64,000 nucleotides of DNA. Source: Microvelia longipes (lineage: Eukaryota > Arthropoda > Insecta > Hemiptera > Veliidae). The stretch lies in contig JACMZG010001914.1 in NCBI GenBank assembly GCA_018340805.1, positions 30,521,899-30,585,898 of the forward strand, written 5' to 3'. The position numbers were made by a program, and so were the translations under genes. Below the pieces are notes generated by a model. The model was not told the origin of the DNA. It was given only the letters and a program-made list of their open reading frames with translations, and did no database searches. Below, in pieces: positions 52,942-64,000 of the stretch (position 1 is its first letter; each line of letters opens with the position of its first letter).

Positions 52942-54058
52942 TAATATATTATATTATATTTTGCTTAAGACTGAAGGTATAAAGCAAACAAAAAGTTTCA
53001 AGGGTAACTTGGAACCTTTTCTTATAATTTTAATCTCTCTTCCCTCTAACTTCAAATGTTAAAGAGTGTCAAGATTGAGGTGCACAGACCCAAAACTTAT
53101 GATGACTGGTGAAACTTACAAACCTAGTGATTTAAAAAACAGTTATACATAAATATATTGGGGCTTTGGGTACTTTCAATGCCAGATTAGAGATCAAAGA
53201 TAAAATCATTTCTTTGCCAATATGTCGGAATAATCCTTTATAACCCGAATAGCCCATAATATGTACATTCTTCAATTAATGTTTGGTTTTTAGCTTAGCC
53301 CATACTTGTGGGATGGGGAAGTGTAAACCATTAAAACGAGTTCCCTCTCACACAAGTGTGAGTTAAAACAAGAGTTTCCTCACACAAGGGAAGTATCCCA
53401 TGTTTCGATATATTATACAAAACTGTTCAAAATATAATAGGGGTTGGTGACTTTTGGGCCACCCTGTATGCAAATAAGCATGTATATATCATATACTTAT
53501 CAAAACTATAATAAAAATATAAATATATTAATTTTATAAAGATTATTTTAGAGAAGTTTCTAACAAAAAGTCATATTTTTCTGACAATCCCTATACCCTC
53601 TGCCACTTAAAAAATTATTGGGCCCAAGCCCATGGAGGTCCCATCATGAAACTTTGTGGACACTTTCCTATAACTATGGGCTATATTTGGGGTTTTTTTT
53701 CAAAATTTTAAAAAATACGCATTTTGAGATATTTAAAATTTTTTAAAAAAAGGGCTCGTCAAAGGGCAAAAAATGGCTGGGCCAAAATTACATTAAATAA
53801 TATTGAAAGCCTTAGGGTTTAGCTGCAAATTGCAAGCAGAATGAAATTTTTATATATGCCACTTTTAGAGATACAAATGATAATCTGAGTGCCAAAACAC
53901 TAAAAATCAGCTATTTTCCACAACTTTGCCCCATCAGTGCGTGGAAGCGGCTGCATATTTTAAGCTGAAAATTTGTATTTTTTCTTTTAGGCATAGACCC
54001 TACACCTCCACCAAATTTTATCAAAATCGGTCACCATGCGTGTGAATTTTATTTTTTA
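51933..54058. repeat. ~0.8-kb-arm palindrome
   Basis: Left arm 51933-52733 and right arm about 53256-54058 are near-identical inverted copies (differences are a handful of single-base and homopolymer changes). Landmarks: ACACGCATGGTGACCGATTT, TGCAGCCGCTTCCACGCACT, GGGACCTCCATGGGC. The roughly 520-bp centre differs more between halves and holds a TA run. No coding frame. Could fold as a long hairpin; could also be a fold-back assembly error. Confidence 0.88.
52522..53466. mobile_element. Mariner/Tc1-type MITE at the palindrome centre
   Basis: TA-flanked ends CAGGGTGGCCCAAAAGTCAC and the complement GTGACTTTTGGGCCACCCTG. About 210 bp of terminal inverted repeat, then a more diverged centre with (TA)n at 52884-52955. 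No transposase. Confidence 0.65.
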
Positions 54059-55345
54059 GTGGGATCATTTGACATGGAATGACTCTCTAGGGCTCGCTTC
54101 CCTCGCCTATATATATATTTGTTTGTTGATACATAATTTTTGAGAAAATTTAAAACATAGAATAAAATTTAAGGGGCTCCCTTCGCTCGCCTTTATGTGC
54201 TTAGTTGTCAATATCTACCTTAAGAGGAACATTTAAAACAAGGCATGAAAATCATGGGCTCGCTTCGCTCGCCTTTTTGTGCATGTTTATCATTACCTCC
54301 TTAAGAGTATAAAATAAAAATATCCATACAATACTAGGGCTTGTTTCGCTCGCCTTTGTCTGCTTGTTTGTCAATATCTACTTTAAGAGGAACATTTTAA
54401 ACAAGGCATGAAAATCATGGGCTTGCTTCGCTCGCCTTTTTGTCTATATTTATCAGAACCTCATTTTATAGCATAGAGTAAAGACATAACATAATATCCT
54501 AGGGCTCGCTCCGCTCGCCTTTAGGTGCTTGTTTGGTACTAGCCAATCTTAAACTATAGAATCAAACTTTTACATGACATTCTAGGGCTCGCTTCGCTCG
54601 CCTTTATGTGCTTGGTTGTCAATAACTACTTTAAGAGGAACATTTACAACAAGGCATAAAATTAAGGGCTCGCTTCGCTCGCCTTTTTGTCTATGTTTAT
54701 CAGAACCTCATTTTACAGAATAGAGTAAAGACAAAACATAATATTCTAGGGCTCGCTTCGCTCGCCTATAGGTTCTTGTTTGGCACTAACCAATTTTAAA
54801 CTATAGAATCAAACTTTTACATAAAACATTCTTGGGCTCGCTTCGCTCGCTTATATAAGTTTGTTTGTCGATACCTAAATTTAGCAAAAAAATTAAAGCA
54901 TAAAATAAGATTCAAGGGCTTGCTTCGCTCGCCTTTTATGTGTTTGCATATCAGTGCTTTCTAAGGAGTATATAATAAAAATAACCATACAATACTAGAG
55001 CTCGCTTCACTCGCCTTTATGTGCTTGTTTGGTACTAGCCAATTTTAAAGTATAGAATCAAACTTTTACATAACAATCTAAGGCTCGCTCGCTCGCCCTT
55101 ATATGTTTGTTTGTCGATGCCTAAAATATAGAAAAATTTAAAACATAAAATAGAATACAAGGGCTCGCTTCGCTCGCCTATATGTCTTTGCATATCAGTA
55201 CTTTTTTAAGAGTATATAATTAAAATAACCATAAAACACTAGGGCTCGCTTCGCTCGCCTCTTTGTGCATGTTTGTCAAATTTTACATTTAGAGAAACAT
55301 TTAGAACGAGGCATAAAATTCATGGGCTCGCCTTTTTGTATATGT
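54059..55345 (+). repeat. 95-125-bp tandem array with GGCTCGCTTCGCTCGCC
   Basis: About 12 units. Each starts GGGCTCGCTTCGCTCGCC, goes on TTATGTGCTTGTTTGTCAAT or similar, then AAGAGGAACATTT or a variant, and an AT-rich spacer. Related single units stand at 51425, 51800 and 51870, so the palindromes at 51455 and 51933 probably inserted into the array. Confidence 0.9.
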
Positions 55346-55389
55346 GTATCAGTACCTAATTTTATAGCATAGAGTAAAGACATTTTGAG

Positions 55390-56090
55390 TATTAGCTATA
55401 TTGAGTTATAGCCGCCATTTTAAAAAAGGGAGGCATATTTGTGTTCTACCCATCGATACCTACAATTTGATACCCCACCTGATTATTCAAAAAAATATTT
55501 TTTTTGCGCGTTCGCGTAGGTGCAATTTTAAAATTGCTAAAATTAACTTTTGAAATTTTTCTCCGAAGTATTTCTATGGCCCGTAAAGTGCTTTTATTGG
55601 CTATTTTTCCCATATTTTTAAGGCTTCTCCTTATGCCTTAAAAGCATATTTGGTGGTTTTCGATATTTTTGGCGGGTGTAATAGCCGCCATTTTGAAAAA
55701 GCGATGCATATTTGTGTACTACCCATCGATACCTACAATTTGATACCCTACATGATATTTCAAAAAAATATTTTTTTGGCGCGTGCGCGTATGTGCGATT
55801 TTGAAATTGCTAAAAATTAACTTTTGTAATTTTTTTCGAAGAATTTCTATGGCCCGTAAAGGGCTTTTATTGGCTATTTTTCCCATATTTTTAGGGCTTC
55901 TCCTTATGCCTTAAAAGGGGGGGGGGCAAGCATTTTTTGGTGGTTTTCGATATTTTTGGCGGGTGTAATAGCCGCCATTTTGAAAATGCGATGCATATTT
56001 GTGTACTACCCATCGATACCTACAATTTGATACCCCAGATGATTTTTCAAAAAAATATTTTTTTTTGGCTAATGTGCGCATTCGCTTATA
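55390..56090 (+). repeat. ~280-bp satellite, right array (three units)
   Basis: CGATACCTACAATTTGATAC recurs at about 55454, 55727 and 56014. Units include TAGCCGCCATTTTGAAAA, a GCGCGTGCGCGTATG block and TTTCTATGGCCCGTAAAG. Inverted relative to 48290-49290. Confidence 0.88.
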
Positions 56091-56362
56091 AATCGACAGA
56101 TGCGCGTGTGAGATAGTTGGCTATATTTTTCCTGTTGTTGGATAAAATAGTTTCACACGTATACCAAATTTCAACTTCCTAGCTATTGTAGTTCCTGAGA
56201 TGAGAAATCGGACAGACAGACGCTCGACAGAAAGTATAAGGGTTTCAAAGATTATCTTCGAAACCCTAACAAAAAGACGATAAGTTGACTTATCCCCTTT
56301 ATACTCAGAAACCCAAATGCATACTTTTGCAAAAGGGTATAACTCGACTTATGTCTTTTGTA

Positions 56363-56725
56363 CAGTGGCGGCGATAAGCATGATGCCCTGCCGGGAGCAG
56401 ACAACTAAAATGATGCCCCTATTCAATCAGTTTAAACCCCCCCCCCCCCCTTTTAGGGGGGGGGGGTTGTGCCCTTCTAAGAAAAAACATCCCTCTCACT
56501 TTATTCGGGCTTGGGATCGACTTTGGCGTGATTACAGTTTTTTTCTTGTTGTCTTTATTAGTACGCCTTCTACTGCTCCTTTTTTTATGGATTATGGATA
56601 TTATAAATTGTTTTCCAGTATACTTTTTTTTGGGAGGGAGGGATGAAACATTTGTTATGATGCCCCCCGTCGATGCTGATGCCCCAAACTGCCGGGGCGG
56701 CGCCCCGGCGTTATCGCCGCCACTG
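56363..56725. mobile_element. hAT-type MITE (363 bp) with exact 8-bp target duplication
   Basis: Ends CAGTGGCGGCGATAA and TTATCGCCGCCACTG; CTTTTGTA is duplicated exactly at 56355-56362 and 56726-56733. Contains poly-C and poly-G tracts around 56435-56467. Inserted in the right end of the 9.6-kb element. Frames across it are not genes. Confidence 0.88.
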
Positions 56726-56980
56726 CTTTTGTATTTATAATTTTCACAACTTATTGAAATCCATATGGGATAACTTAACTTATCACCTTTATACTAAATG
56801 TTTCTGTTCGAAATGTGAGATAACTCCTTTGTATTAAGTTAATAATTAAAAAACTAATTATCGTAAACTAACATTCGTTATACCAATCGATAGAGCTTCT
56901 TTTGCTGATTCCAGCGATAGTAATAACTCAAAATCGGCATTTTTCGATTTATCACCTTTTTACTTTTTGGTATCCATTTA

Positions 56981-57250
56981 GTACAAGTGTATTCCTTGAC
57001 GTTACGTGATAAATTATGACGTTACGTCAAGTGTATTCCTTGACGTTTACGTGATAAATAATGACGTTACGTCAAGTGTATTCCTTGACGTTACTTGATA
57101 AATTATGACGTTACGGCAAGTGTATTCCTGGACGTTACGTGATAAATTATGACGTTACGTCAAGTGTATTCCTTGACGTTACGTGATAAATTATGACGTT
57201 ACGTCAAGTGTATTCCTTGACGTTACGTGATAAATTATGACGTTACGTGA
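56981..57250 (+). repeat. 44-bp tandem repeat with TGACGTTACGTCA-like core
   Basis: Six units of CAAGTGTATTCCTTGACG, TTACGTGATAAATTATGACG, TTACGT. Each has the inverted pair ACGTCAAG / CTTGACGT and two TGACGT (CRE-like) hexamers. It sits inside R1. Confidence 0.92.
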
Positions 57251-58609
57251 TAAATTACTAAGTTTCGTTATAATTCAACAAGTCAATCCATGATTTTGGT
57301 GGATCATAAAAGTTAAGCAGCATCGAGCGTGGTCAGTGCTTGGATAAATGAAATGAAAAATGAAACTACTGGGAATGAAATGAATGTATTAACTATCAGA
57401 GGACGAGCGAAGCGAGTCCGAAGACGTGTTGCAGTATACATTTAGCGACTTGTATTTCTAAGGATGAGCGTAGCGAATCCAATGTAACGAGGAAAAGTTC
57501 CGAGGGACTTCGTACCCGTTTTTATTATTTTTACTCGCGAGGTATTTTTTGCTAAAAATAATGGAGTTTTTGGCGGGTTTGAGTCATCTCATTTTATTTT
57601 GGCTCGACATGTGAAAAATTATAACCCCACGATATTCTTATTGTGGGGTTATAATTGCACAACCCCAATCCTGATAGGTTATAATTGCATAACCTGCAAA
57701 TTGATGTAGTAGATCCGAGAAAGTTGGGGTAGGGTTGGCGACAATTATTTACAATAAGCTTCTTCCTTTGTACAAAAGTTTCTTGGTTCCTTTTCACTAA
57801 TCAGCTTCCTTTAAAATTGCGTTTTCTTCAAATGTATCAACTCCAATAAAACACTATGTTACCAGCAATGCAAAGAAAAAAATGTTCAGGAAAGGATTAG
57901 ACAAGTTCTCTTTCTCTCTTGCTATAATGTATGTTTTAAATAAATAAAATAATATATTTGATTAAAAAGAATGATATAATTTGAATAAAGTTTATAGGCG
58001 ACAAAAAATTACAATTAGGCTAAATTTAATTCAGATAAAACTTAAATACTTTTTTAAGTAAGCATCAATCTATTTAAGCTTCATATTATTATTATTATCA
58101 AACAATTCAAGAATATATATGTATAGTAAAACAAAGTTCCATAATTCGATAGTAAACAAATTTCAAGGAAAGCTTTATTTTTTTCAAGAAAAGCTTTAAT
58201 TTTATTTAAATTCAATTTCTAATTGTTATTAAAAAAGGTGCGTACTAAAATACAACACTTTGTAAAATAATTTTAAAGCCTCATTATTTAATTAAGGCCA
58301 GTTCTCGCTAAATGTTAATTTCATAAATCTTTACTTATAGACGTAATTTTACAATCTGGTGATTTACTCTATAAAATCAATGTATTTCCAATATTTATTT
58401 ATATTTGTTGCTTTGAATTCCATATATCTGAAACACATACAAACAAAGCTTCTTGTAATTAGAAATTAAATACCTTATTTACTACATGCTTTACTAAATT
58501 AATTATTTGCGAATTTCCATATAGGAAAAATGAACTTATGAGATAAGGGTCATGGAGTTGGAGATGGTTATGGTTTTTCTGAAAGGGAGGACTCACTGAT
58601 CAAGAAAAT

Positions 58610-58695
58610 CTATATATTTCTTGACATTTTCTTGTCAAGAAATTTTCATGTCAAGAAATTTTCTTGTCAAGAAATTTTCTTGTCAACATGCTATC
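58610..58695 (+). repeat. ~20-bp tandem repeat TTTCTTGTCAAGAAA
   Basis: Four units of ATTTTCTTGTCAAGAA with internal dyad symmetry (TTCTTGACAAGAA type). Open frames arise from the repeat. Confidence 0.85.
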
Positions 58696-58814
58696 TTAAG
58701 AATTTTTGTTAAAAACCAGTTATTTTCGAGATTAAAATTCGCTCGCAAAGTTAGGTATTTAAAAAATTCTGGCTCGGTGGTCCTCATGTCGGGCGATTTT
58801 TTCCCCCCGCATTT

Positions 58815-59205
58815 CCTTTGAAATGCGTGTTTCCTTGCTTAACGATCACTTGCTTCAGGTTCCGGTTTATGCTTCATAACATGAGCAGTTACTCAATTAT
58901 CAAGCACTACTCGTAACTCATTTCTTCTGTATTTTTCAAAGGAAATACCCACAATTATCCTGTTGGCTATACAAAACTATGCCTCTAAGTTTGGCATTGC
59001 ACACCATTATTAGCACTATTTTAATGCACAGTTGGTTTCTTTGAAGGTTTTAGTGCATTTCCTTCGAAAAATGAGTGCTTAATAATTGGTAACTGCTCAA
59101 GTAATAAAGTATAAATCCTCAAGCAAGTAAAAAATAAAAATATAAAATAAAAAACCTCAAGCAAAAAATCGATTGTTAAGCACGGAAACACGCATTACCT
59201 GGATA
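58815..59205. mobile_element. Foldback element, diverged
   Basis: Left end AATGCGTGTTTCCTTGCTTA, right end complement (TTAAGCACGGAAACACGCATT), with inner pairs CTTGCTTCAGGTT and ATGAGCAGTTACTCAATTAT. A similar end is at about 50685 (TGTTAAGCACGGATACACGC) and a copy at 8020-8330. Confidence 0.5.
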
Positions 59206-59739
59206 CAAACCCATGTTTCCTCGCTTTAAGTGCATGTATCGACTCTGGACCACTCATATTCAACTCACAAGCCCAAAAAACATCAAAAACAACTCCCCAC
59301 TTGAAATATAGGGTTTATCGGCCGTATTTTAGGTTTGACCACTGTTTTTCAACTTTTGGTTACGTAGCATAGTCATGACGACATGGATCGATCAGTTTTA
59401 TTTGATTTAGCGCCTAAAAAGTACATAGAAAACGAACCGTACTCAAAATATAATTGTAATAGACCGTGAATGTGGTTTCCAGTATTTATTTTTTTCGATT
59501 TTTTATCGAATAAACTGATTCTTATGAAAGTTACATAATAAATTCAATGTGATATAGAAAATAAAAATCATGAACGGATTATTATCCACTCTAAGGCATT
59601 AGCCAAAATTATTCAAATTAGGACTAATCAAACATTAATACTTTAATCAAACTAAGACTATGACACCCTAGATATTTGGTTATCTAAGAATTGTGAGGTA
59701 AGCTTTAGCTTACTAAAGCTACAGCTTAATTAGCTGGAA

Positions 59740-60690
59740 ATCATGTCATACTTAGGACGAGCAAAGCGAGTACGAAGCGATAGCCTCTTAGACTTTAGTT
59801 AACCACTTTATTCGGTCGAGCGAAAAGCGAGACCGATATTTTACAATATATAACTAATTAATCATGGCATTCTGATGACTTGCGTAGCGAGTCCGAAGTC
59901 ACACCATTTTGTTCTGATGTTAAGCGAAGCAAGACCAAAGTAATAGCACCTTGAGCTTTGGATAATCATGACATTCTGAGGACAAGCGAAGCGAGTCTTA
60001 ACTTGTGAGGGAAAAATAAGGTACCCTGAATCCTTTTTACTTTATCTTATTTATACCGTAGGTATATAGGAAAAGTATTGTGTTTGCAAAAGTCAAAACT
60101 TTGCAAGTTGTAACTTGGTAGAAGAATCAGACTATTGCTATAGTTGTGCTATTCGGAAAATATTTTTTTTATAAAGTCATTAACCCGCAATAATGTCTAA
60201 GCGAATTATTGAAAATCATATAACGCGGAAAAATGATGCCATCCTATTGAAATTTGGCGCATTGGCAATTTTATCTCATTATCAGCAATAGTTCAATTTT
60301 TATCGAATGACTCGTGTACGTTTAAAAAAATCAGAAAATAATTCAATTGAGTTGAAATTTAGTACTAGTGTATATCTTCACTTAATAAATAAGTGCACAA
60401 AGTTTCGTTTCAATACAACGTGTATATCCATAAGTTTTGTTGGATCATATAAGTTAGGCAGCATTGAGTGTGGTCAGTGCTGTATGGGTGGCCGCTGAGA
60501 ATGAAACGAATGCATTTACTATCTGAGGACGAGCGAAGCGAGTCTTAAGATATGTTGTAGTATAAATTTGGAAAATTTTATATTCCGGGAACGAGCGAAG
60601 CGAGTCCGAAGAAGGGAGGATGAGCGTAGTGAATTCGATGTGATGAGGAAAAGTTCCGAGGTACCCCGTACCCGATTTTTTTACTTATTT
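59740..60690 (+). repeat. R1 tail followed by an almost complete R1 copy
   Basis: 59740-60015 has four GAGCAAAGCGAG-type motifs and the tail AAGGTACCCTGAATCC. 60040-60690 is an R1 copy: TATACCGTAGGTATATAGGA, TTGTGCTATTCGGAAAATAT, AACCCGCAATAATG, ATTGAGTTGAAATTTAGTAC, GCAGCATTGAGTGTGGTCAG, ACGAGCGAAGCGAGTCC, GAAAAGTTCCGAGGTACCCC. Best in-window reference for R1. Confidence 0.85.
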
Positions 60691-61014
60691 ACTGTCAATA
60701 ATTAGTTTTATTCATTTAATTTTGCATCTCAATAAAATAAGATTATTACTCAATAAAATCGCGATTTGAGCTTAGCTAATACTAATAGATGTTATTAGAT
60801 GTAAATAAAATAGAAAATATCTTATCACAAAAAGAATTGTATTAAAAAGGACTCTCTTTTCGGCATATTTATAAGGAAACAGGTATAATAATAGATAAAA
60901 CATCAGCATTAGTTCATTTCTTATCTTGCAAAAGAAGCCGGTCCTTATCTAACAATGGAATTTATTTTCTGCCACTATCGCTTATCAAGTTCCGTGAACT
61001 CTTTATACTTCTCC

Positions 61015-61325
61015 TCACTTCTCACTGTAGGTACGAGAGAAAGTATTGTGCCAACTTAATTAATTCTGATAATTTATCATGATTATTTGTTTAGCTCCTT
61101 ATTACATTCGGAGTGTTTTTTATCATGTTTTTTGAGAGTTTATTTGTGAGATTGATTTTTGTATCAAGTTTCTATTCTCTGAAATAAACAGACTAGAAGC
61201 TACGACGATAAGATATAACTTTGTAAAAACTACTGAAACGGATAATTCATATGAAATCTCGGTTTCGGAACACCTTATTTTCTCTATATGCCTACGGTAT
61301 AAATGAAGAAAGGGGTAAAAATTGA
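61015..61325 (-). repeat. R1 fragment
   Basis: AACTTTGTAAAAACTACTGA, ACGGATAATTCATATGAAAT, CTCGGTTTCGGAACACC, ATATGCCTACGGTATAAATG: R1 head inverted. 61326-62300 shows nothing further. Confidence 0.65.
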
Positions 61326-62299
61326 CCATTAAGTTTCGCCATTGGTATTGCCAACCTTTAAATATCTCTTTAAAGGAAATAACTCATGAAATCAGAAAAA
61401 TGAGTAATTTGACAAACAATTACAAACACTACCTTCCTAAATCTGTAAAACAAACCGAAAAATTAAGACATAAATGAATTTTTAGGAAAAAGCCTTCCAA
61501 AGCTATTCATATGTACCAGGATATTTTAGAAATGGGACACATCTTCTATATTTAGCAACTCGTTTTGGGTAATGTTAGATATTTGTTTAGTATTCGCGAC
61601 TCTTATTAAATTCTAATATGGAAGATTAATCTTTGGGTGGTAGTTGAGTCCTTCTTGGGTTGATTAATCTTGGGTCCTAAAACTTAAGTAGTTTGAGTAT
61701 ATTTCGAAAATTATCAATAGAAAATACACTTTTCCTTATTTCGTCACCCCATACTTAAAAATTCTTGGAAAGCGTTTACTTTAAATCTCATAGTGAGGGC
61801 TAGTAAGTACGATGCCGCAAGGGTATTTTGACAAATTTTGAACATTTTGACTAGTCATACTGTCATAAATCTATCAAAGTAAGTTAGATCCTTAGCACGA
61901 GTTTACTTCTAATCTCTCTGTGCTTGACACCGCCGCCTTACTTAAGGGACTATTCGCTAAAAGATATAAAGGACTTTATTTTCTAACATGACAATTGCAA
62001 TGAAGGGAGAAAATCTTTAAAGCTTAACTTTTACTTTAAGACAAATGAAGTAACAAATTAAACTTGTCCGGGTGTCAACTCATATATATTATGAAACTTA
62101 ATACATTTTGAAATATTTTTTGGGTATGGAATCCACTTGACACACACAAATATATACATATACATATAAAAGGAAAAGTAATGTGTTTCCAAAAACCTCA
62201 GCTACGGCTGATTTTGAACATTGTTTTTTATTATAAATTTGTTAAAAAAAAAATTTGTAAATCTATGGATGTGTTGATATGCTCAAATAATACATATAC

Positions 62300-62402
<103 letters not shown>

Positions 62403-62849
62403 TAAATGTGTAGTAACTATATATTATGTATGAACTATTTACAGTATGTACGTAGAAGTTTTACAATAATTTTCAAACGCTATCACAGATCGTTTAGGGC
62501 TTAGCGCCTATTGTTGTTGAAAATTTGCCATACCCAATGCCAACGCCCATGTGTGAACAAATAATACAAGCACTAATAATATTTTGTTGTTTGTTGCTTA
62601 GAGGCCCGAAAAGCCGATGCCTCTTGACTGCTAAGAGGTCTTTTCGTCGAATTTCCCAACTCTGGCAAATTTTGCCAACTGTATGTATAATGTTTTTTCT
62701 TTGCTCCAATTTTTTCTTTGTTTTAGTTGATAAAATCGTAAACATCAGTATGAAAACGTCCTATATATGTTTTTTTGACAAGGAAATCTTATGTTATAAG
62801 GTAAGCTTTCACATAAAATAATTTTTCTTGATGAAATATTAATACATTT

Positions 62850-62965
62850 CATGTCATGTCCCATTCTCTGTTTCGTTACGTCTAACTCATCAGGGCGTCG
62901 ACAGACAGAACCTGAACTCACTCTGAAGAATATAATGTGAAGTATTTACTAGAGATATAATTGTC
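62850..62965 (+). repeat. R2 fragment
   Basis: CATGTCATGTCCCATTCTCT, CTAACTCATCAGGGCGTCGA and ATAATGTGAAGTATTTACTA, as in 33740-33840. Confidence 0.75.
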
Positions 62966-62994
62966 TCTCGCATTTATTATTATTATTATTAAAA

Positions 62995-63140
62995 AAACAG
63001 CTCTTTTTAGGCATTCATTAAAGATGGCAGTAAAAAGGTTTGGTAAAATTTCAAAAGTTTTTTTTTCAAGTATGGCAAGAGTAATGCCGTCTTCACCTGA
63101 GGCTTTATTAAGAGCGGCTTTTTGTAAAACAATGTATGTA
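62995..63140 (-). pseudogene. LINE reverse transcriptase fragment
   Basis: Minus strand encodes ALNKASGEDGITLAIL and, downstream, FTAIFNECL, the N-terminal RT motif (K-A-x-G-x-D-G-I) of jockey-like LINEs. No flanking coding sequence remains. Confidence 0.6.
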
Positions 63141-63245
63141 TGTGTGTGTATGAGTATGTATGTATGTGTATGTATATATACATATATTTCAATCCCTGTA
63201 TTAATTTAAATTAATTTATACTAGTTTATTTTCAAAATTATAAGT

Positions 63246-63248
<3 letters not shown>

Positions 63249-63292
<44 letters not shown>
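63249..63292. repeat. Poly(A) tract
   Basis: About 44 uninterrupted A. A second tract of about 30 A is at 63604-63634, next to an R2 end (TTGTCTCTCGCACAATTATA). Either could be a retroposon tail. Confidence 0.95.
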
Positions 63293-63295
<3 letters not shown>

Positions 63296-63597
63296 ACGAT
63301 AATCTATTAGAAGTTAAAAAAAAAAAATAAATAAAATTTTAGTATTTAAAATATTAAATTCATCAAAACTAAAATGATAAATAATGATAAACAGAAGATT
63401 GCTACGAAAAAGAAAGAAGATTACAATTAAAGAAAAGAAAAAATAAAAATAAAAAAGAATCATAATTATTCTTGAACAAATGCTACAACTAAAATAAAAT
63501 GAAAATGCAAAAGAAAAAAGAAGATAAAAGATCAACATGTTATGCGAAAGCGGTGCATGTTTAGAAAATAAAGAGCCATAGCAGGGATACTGTTATG

Positions 63598-63637
<40 letters not shown>

Positions 63638-63724
63638 TCTCTCGCACAATTATACAGTGTCAATTATTTGGTATACAGTAACATAGCTAATGTACATGGA
63701 TAAAATACTTTTTAGATTACCTTT

Positions 63725-64000
63725 TCAATTTTGTCTGCGCATGCTGTCATATTTACTTCTTTGTTTTGGAGTAGACGTTCTTTTCTTTAAATACTTGGTC
63801 CTACTTCTTTCAGAAGGATCTGCTAATGGGCAATGTGAAAGAGTATGAGCATTATCACCATGCGCATGACATCTTGGACACTTGAGGTTTCGTAAAATTG
63901 GACAACATATTACCCCTTCGGCTGTCTTAAGAATATGGGACTGCCAAGTTTTCGCTTGTTCTCGGTTGCTTTTGCAGAAAGTGCAGAAACGCTGTGAGTC
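63725..64000 (-). CDS. nanos: Nanos, C-terminal zinc-finger region, partial
   Basis: An open frame of 91 codons enters from the right edge and stops at TGA (63727-63725). It contains the complete tandem CCHC nanos fold. Finger 1 is C-x2-C-x12-H-x10-C, starting FCTFCKSN and ending at the second Cys of ICC. Finger 2 is C-x2-C-x7-H-x4-C, starting CPRCHAHGDNAH and ending HCPL. The family signature GDNAHT..HCPL is present, as is the usual HILK and CPILR. A basic tail (TKYLKKR and onward) follows. Nanos proteins are translational repressors acting with Pumilio on 3'UTRs to specify and protect germ cells and, in insects, posterior fate. The N-terminus and start codon are off-window. The frame has no ATG inside the window. 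It could be any paralogue of the nanos family. Confidence 0.93.
   Translation of the reverse strand, partial: DSQRFCTFCKSNREQAKTWQSHILKTAEGVICCPILRNLKCPRCHAHGDNAHTLSHCPLADPSERSRTKYLKKRTSTPKQRSKYDSMRRQN

Noticed and set aside
58610..58821. 66-residue frame over the TTTCTTGTCAAGAAA repeat
   Set aside because: Repeat-driven frame; no independent coding evidence.
62494..62821. Overlapping frames of 83 (minus) and 98 (plus) residues
   Set aside because: Neither matches a family I know; opposite-strand pair in a non-repeat patch. Possibly a host exon, but not supportable.

Overview
This is eukaryotic nuclear DNA from an invertebrate animal, most likely an arthropod and probably an insect. It is AT-rich, its genes are split by GT-AG introns, and it is crowded with transposable elements (Ty1/copia, jockey/R1-like LINEs, tRNA-derived SINEs, hAT and mariner-type MITEs, long TA microsatellites). 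The species cannot be named from the sequence alone.

Three genes are supported. (1) Positions 2382-11983, minus strand: the first nine coding exons of the cytosolic chaperonin subunit TCP-1 alpha (CCT1); the C-terminal third lies off the left edge. (2) Positions 16508-29318, plus strand: a frame-consistent, ten-exon vasa/DDX4-type germline DEAD-box helicase with long RGG/acidic repeats at its N-terminus. Its first, ATG-bearing exon was not found. (3) Positions 63725-64000, minus strand: the 3' coding end of a nanos gene, with both CCHC zinc fingers. It has no ATG inside the window and is easily missed. Vasa and nanos, two core germline regulators, therefore lie about 34 kb apart, facing each other tail to tail.

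The remaining sequence is mostly repeats. The introns of CCT1 and vasa hold a hAT MITE, a solo LTR, two copies of a tRNA-type SINE, LINE remnants and a foldback MITE. The 33.6-64 kb stretch is nearly all mobile DNA. One roughly 1-kb dispersed repeat (called R1 here) occurs at least ten times. One R1 copy has been split twice: by a young 4.65-kb copia element (42358-47004, 5-bp target duplication, LTRs differing at 2 of 177 sites) and by a 9.6-kb element (47367-56975) with terminal inverted repeats.

The 9.6-kb element is itself a nest. It carries inverted 280-bp satellite arrays at its two ends, an 0.8-kb-arm palindrome built around a mariner-type MITE, a perfect 148-bp-arm palindrome, and hammerhead-ribozyme-like motifs of the kind found in Penelope-like elements. 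A 12-base mirror-symmetric motif, GAGCGAAGCGAG, recurs in several otherwise different tandem arrays and in R1.

The host genes may share a germline theme (vasa, nanos) next to a housekeeping chaperonin, but nothing in the sequence shows co-regulation. No wholly new protein system was found; the most unusual material is the nested repeat block at 42-57 kb.
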